Assembly: GCA_964440265.1 (NCBI GenBank)
Contig: CAYTRU010000074.1
Location: 1 to 5,359 of the forward strand
Source of the DNA: CAYMUN01 sp964440265
Lineage (GTDB): Bacteria > Patescibacteriota > Saccharimonadia > Saccharimonadales > UBA4665
Direction of reading: 5' to 3'
Length of the DNA stretch: 5,359 bases
Every line of letters starts with the position of its first letter. Positions within the stretch are counted from its first letter, which is position 1. Below are positions 2,921 to 5,359 of this stretch, one piece after another. The notes below the pieces were generated by a model. The model was not told where the DNA came from, did no database searches, and saw only the letters and a program-made list of their open reading frames with translations. The translations under genes were made by a program, and so were the position numbers.

Positions 2921-5359
2921 CTATTTATGGGATAGTGTGAGCGCAGTATTCAACTGTAAACCCGGTATGAGCTTCTTTTCGGTGACTGGGCGAGGTTGCC
3001 GCTTTTGAGGTGGCATTTGATCGATCTTGTAGCTTCTTGAAAAATAGTTACCGTAAGTCACGTCAATATCGATAGAACAAGAGTCGGCAGACAGACATAC
3101 CATGGTGTCGTCATAGGCATAGGCATAGAATATATCCCTTTTTTGAGTGCTTTCCTCTGGAGTAAGGTTAACAGGTAAATTGTTCGCGGGATAGCCGACA
3201 TACATGCTGATGGGAGCTGTAGATTTTGCCAAAAGAGCGGCACGCAGCGTGAGTTTACCCACTACAGTATGGTCACTATGATCACCGACTGTAAATTTTC
3301 CGCTCGCCATTTGAGTAAAAATCGCCGAGGGACTGTCCTGGTAGATGATCGTTTGCATGAGGTGAGTCAGAGATGCGTACGTATAGCTGGAGGCTTGATC
3401 AACTGTTGTCAAGGCCGCGCTTTTATCAGAAGACAGTTCTTGTAGTGAAGAGTAACCATTGTCAGGAAAGCCCTTACCGTGAATGCCCCCATCGGGCACA
3501 CGCAAGAAGAGGAGGCTGACAGATGGATTGCCGCTCAAACTGCTGGTCAAAACCTTGTGATCGTCTACGATTACTGTAGCTTCAGTCCAGACGTTCTGTG
3601 CTCCGAGCATTGAGGCGTAGGCCGCTTCTATACCTCGCTCTCTGCTTTGCCAATAGGACTGTTCGCGGCCGTCATCGGCAGCTGTTATGAACACGCTGCG
3701 GACGCACTTATGGTCATTGAGCTGCTTGACCAGATCTGGGTTCATGAACAATAGATCATCGTCTGGGTGCGCGACAATCACATCGATCGTCCCACTTGTA
3801 CAGTCACTTAACTTACTCAGAGCCGGTCTCAAACTAACTGGGGCGATGGAGTGAACATTTTCAAGTCTGGGGTGTCCTGCTAGCTTATCTATCTCGGCTG
3901 TGTGCAAATTCTTGGCGTCGTACAGTAAAGCCATGCCGACACCGGAGACAGTTAGCTCTCGCTCTGGAATACCGAATTGGGCGACTATATCATCCCGCGT
4001 ACAGCTAGTAGCTCCAAACTTGATCTCATTTGCTGGTAATATAATTGGTACTTCTCCTGAAGACTGATACAGGCCTGCAAATGCTGCATTGTCATAGAAT
4101 AAATTGGTCGGCTGCAGCTTGTGATCAGGCTGGCATGACATAGGTAGTACCGTCACCTTACCCTGGCCAAAATAAGTTGTAGTAATGCCTACCTCCCGCG
4201 ACGAGAGAGCGTAGACAAAATGATTCTCATCCATAAATGATATAAGTGCTCCAATGTGCGCGTCTTTGGAGTGTCGATTGGGCCAATTAACCACTAAAGC
4301 TCCGACCAACATGATACTACTAACAAAAATAATAGATAGCCAGGTGTACTGTAGATACAGCTTATATTTGCCCCTTAATGTGTCACTGCTAAGGGCAAAA
4401 ATCAAAACGCTCAGCAAGGGCACCATAACAAGATATCTCGAGGTCTCCCACTGTAAAACCTGACCACTGGCGACATACATCAGATAATTGACCGCAATTA
4501 CCACCAGCACTAGCCTGAAAGCTATGTTTTTGTATCTCTTAAACAAGCCCCTCAGTAATAAACCAACCAAGAAAAGTAAGACGAGGGCATTGAGCAGCTC
4601 TTGAATAGTATGAAAGCCATAGGGTCGCTGAGTAAAATTTGCACCAAATATTTTTAAGGTATTGGTAGCTACAGCCTGTAGGGTAGCACTAGCATTTGCT
4701 AGCGTTAGCTCAGTTCGCACAAAGGGGCTAGCTAGAAACGTGACTGCTAGATAGTGCTTGGCTAACATACCTATGCCTTGAGCGCCGAGATAACTAAGTG
4801 CCGTCACACTTAACACGACAAGAGTCATCCTGACGCTAGCTTCGGTACGCCGCCTGGCAAGCCTACTCAACGCGAATACGCACAGGCCGATACCACAGAT
4901 ATAAAACTGTAGACTATCGGCAAAAAAGGCCACACTGCCGGTGAGAACCAACAGTGGTAGCAACCACAGAGTTTGTTTTTCAGTATATTTTAGCATCAAG
5001 TAGACAAATAGTACCCCCAGTACTGTTTCTATATTGCGTGAATTGGCATAATCGACCCAGAATACGTTGCCAGCAATTGTCGCAAGCCAGGCCATAGCAA
5101 TATAAAGCCAGGCACGATGCTGCACGCTGTAGAGATTCATTATTTTCTCGAATAGTATAAAAAGAAGCAAGAAAGTTACCACATTGCAGATAAGTGCCAG
5201 TACCAAGATACGGTTCATTGGCGACAGAAAATGTAGGTGATTGACCAGAAAGTAGAGAGGAGTTTTGAGGATATAATTTGTGGCACCCAGCTGCGCCCCA
5301 CTCATCTGTCCATTTGCCCATTGCTGAGTGAGGCCGATTTGGCCCACTACGTCAAAGTT
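2921..5359 (-). CDS. GT-C-like membrane glycosyltransferase fused to a PIG-L (LmbE) deacetylase domain, 5' partial
   Basis: 812 residues are visible, numbered from the first codon at 5359; the frame is open to the edge and its N terminus is missing. A GTG at 5347 has no ribosome site and the sequence before it (NFDV) looks like part of the domain, so it is probably not the start. Residues about 28-359 contain roughly ten hydrophobic segments, with a polar loop DYANSRNIET (103-112), as in GT-C lipid-linked-sugar transferases (GT39/PMT-like). Residues about 368-480 resemble the soluble domain that follows the membrane part in such proteins. Residues about 524-710 are a PIG-L/LmbE zinc-dependent N-acetyl-sugar deacetylase: AHPDDD (530-535; H531 and D534 as metal ligands, D533 as base), the AADDG/RERG region (560-577), and HSDH (694-697) giving the third ligand. 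Six cysteines lie in the soluble part. It probably remodels a cell-surface glycoconjugate; substrate unknown. It is convergent with the VOC gene, 16 bases apart. Confidence 0.82.
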   Translation of the reverse strand, partial: NFDVVGQIGLTQQWANGQMSGAQLGATNYILKTPLYFLVNHLHFLSPMNRILVLALICNVVTFLLLFILFEKIMNLYSVQHRAWLYIAMAWLATIAGNVFWVDYANSRNIETVLGVLFVYLMLKYTEKQTLWLLPLLVLTGSVAFFADSLQFYICGIGLCVFALSRLARRRTEASVRMTLVVLSVTALSYLGAQGIGMLAKHYLAVTFLASPFVRTELTLANASATLQAVATNTLKIFGANFTQRPYGFHTIQELLNALVLLFLVGLLLRGLFKRYKNIAFRLVLVVIAVNYLMYVASGQVLQWETSRYLVMVPLLSVLIFALSSDTLRGKYKLYLQYTWLSIIFVSSIMLVGALVVNWPNRHSKDAHIGALISFMDENHFVYALSSREVGITTTYFGQGKVTVLPMSCQPDHKLQPTNLFYDNAAFAGLYQSSGEVPIILPANEIKFGATSCTRDDIVAQFGIPERELTVSGVGMALLYDAKNLHTAEIDKLAGHPRLENVHSIAPVSLRPALSKLSDCTSGTIDVIVAHPDDDLLFMNPDLVKQLNDHKCVRSVFITAADDGREQSYWQSRERGIEAAYASMLGAQNVWTEATVIVDDHKVLTSSLSGNPSVSLLFLRVPDGGIHGKGFPDNGYSSLQELSSDKSAALTTVDQASSYTYASLTHLMQTIIYQDSPSAIFTQMASGKFTVGDHSDHTVVGKLTLRAALLAKSTAPISMYVGYPANNLPVNLTPEESTQKRDIFYAYAYDDTMVCLSADSCSIDIDVTYGNYFSRSYKIDQMPPQKRQPRPVTEKKLIPGLQLNTALTLSHK

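Noticed and set aside
3112..3128. Short tandem CATAGG repeat
   Set aside because: Only two full units and part of a third, encoding the AYAYAYDD segment of the large protein. It is a coding coincidence without other repeat structure.
4980..5321. 113-residue minus-strand open frame inside the large gene
   Set aside because: It is an out-of-frame shadow of the membrane-domain coding sequence, whose reading frame is clearly supported by its hydrophobic pattern.
5345..5347. GTG at 5347 as the true start of the GT-C/PIG-L gene
   Set aside because: The frame continues to the window edge, no ribosome site is visible, and the residues before it look like part of the membrane domain's first loop. 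I treat the gene as 5' partial.
1..5359. tRNA, rRNA, CRISPR array, insertion sequence or phage genes
   Set aside because: I saw no cloverleaf, no evenly spaced repeats, no transposase or integrase motifs and no terminal inverted repeats in the window.

Overview
The window looks like the left end of a metagenomic contig from a small-genome bacterium. My best guess is Patescibacteria (CPR), possibly Saccharibacteria. Three things point there: an output-less receiver protein whose ATDWGK-like, APPG and YxVKA segments recall CPR receivers I remember; starts mostly without Shine-Dalgarno sites but with TAnnnT boxes just upstream; and a very large membrane glycosyltransferase-like protein. GC is about mid-40s percent, judged from sampled lines. 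TGA acts as an ordinary stop in the marR-like gene, so a TGA-as-glycine code is not indicated. No database search was possible, so the taxon is an inference.

Layout. Bases 1-52 are not genomic: they are an Illumina P5/TruSeq adapter with an i5 index. Bases 53-169 (minus) hold the N-terminal 39 codons of a membrane-anchored protein cut off by the adapter junction. Bases 221-1261 (minus) encode a threonine aldolase-family PLP enzyme. Bases 1262-1500 are a 239-bp divergent intergenic region with an inverted repeat over the aldolase -10 box, two weak T-tailed hairpins and a dyad upstream of the next gene. Bases 1501-1944 (plus) encode a stand-alone response-regulator receiver. Its stop codon directly touches the stop codon of a convergent MarR-family regulator (1945-2439, minus). 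Bases 2440-2502 are a compact divergent control region, followed by a VOC-fold protein (2503-2904, plus). Bases 2921-5359 (minus) are a large protein, open at the right edge, that joins a GT-C-like multi-pass membrane region to a PIG-L/LmbE deacetylase domain.

How the genes relate. The best supported functional unit is the MarR/VOC divergent pair. Overlapping promoters face opposite ways, with a short palindrome positioned where one repressor could shut off both. The VOC protein lacks the usual metal ligands, which fits a ligand-binding (bleomycin-resistance-like) role better than a metalloenzyme role. The most unusual gene is the GT-C/PIG-L fusion, which suggests one polypeptide that handles a glycoconjugate at the membrane and deacetylates it, probably outside the cytoplasm. 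The other genes look like single transcription units; strands alternate and no long operon is visible.
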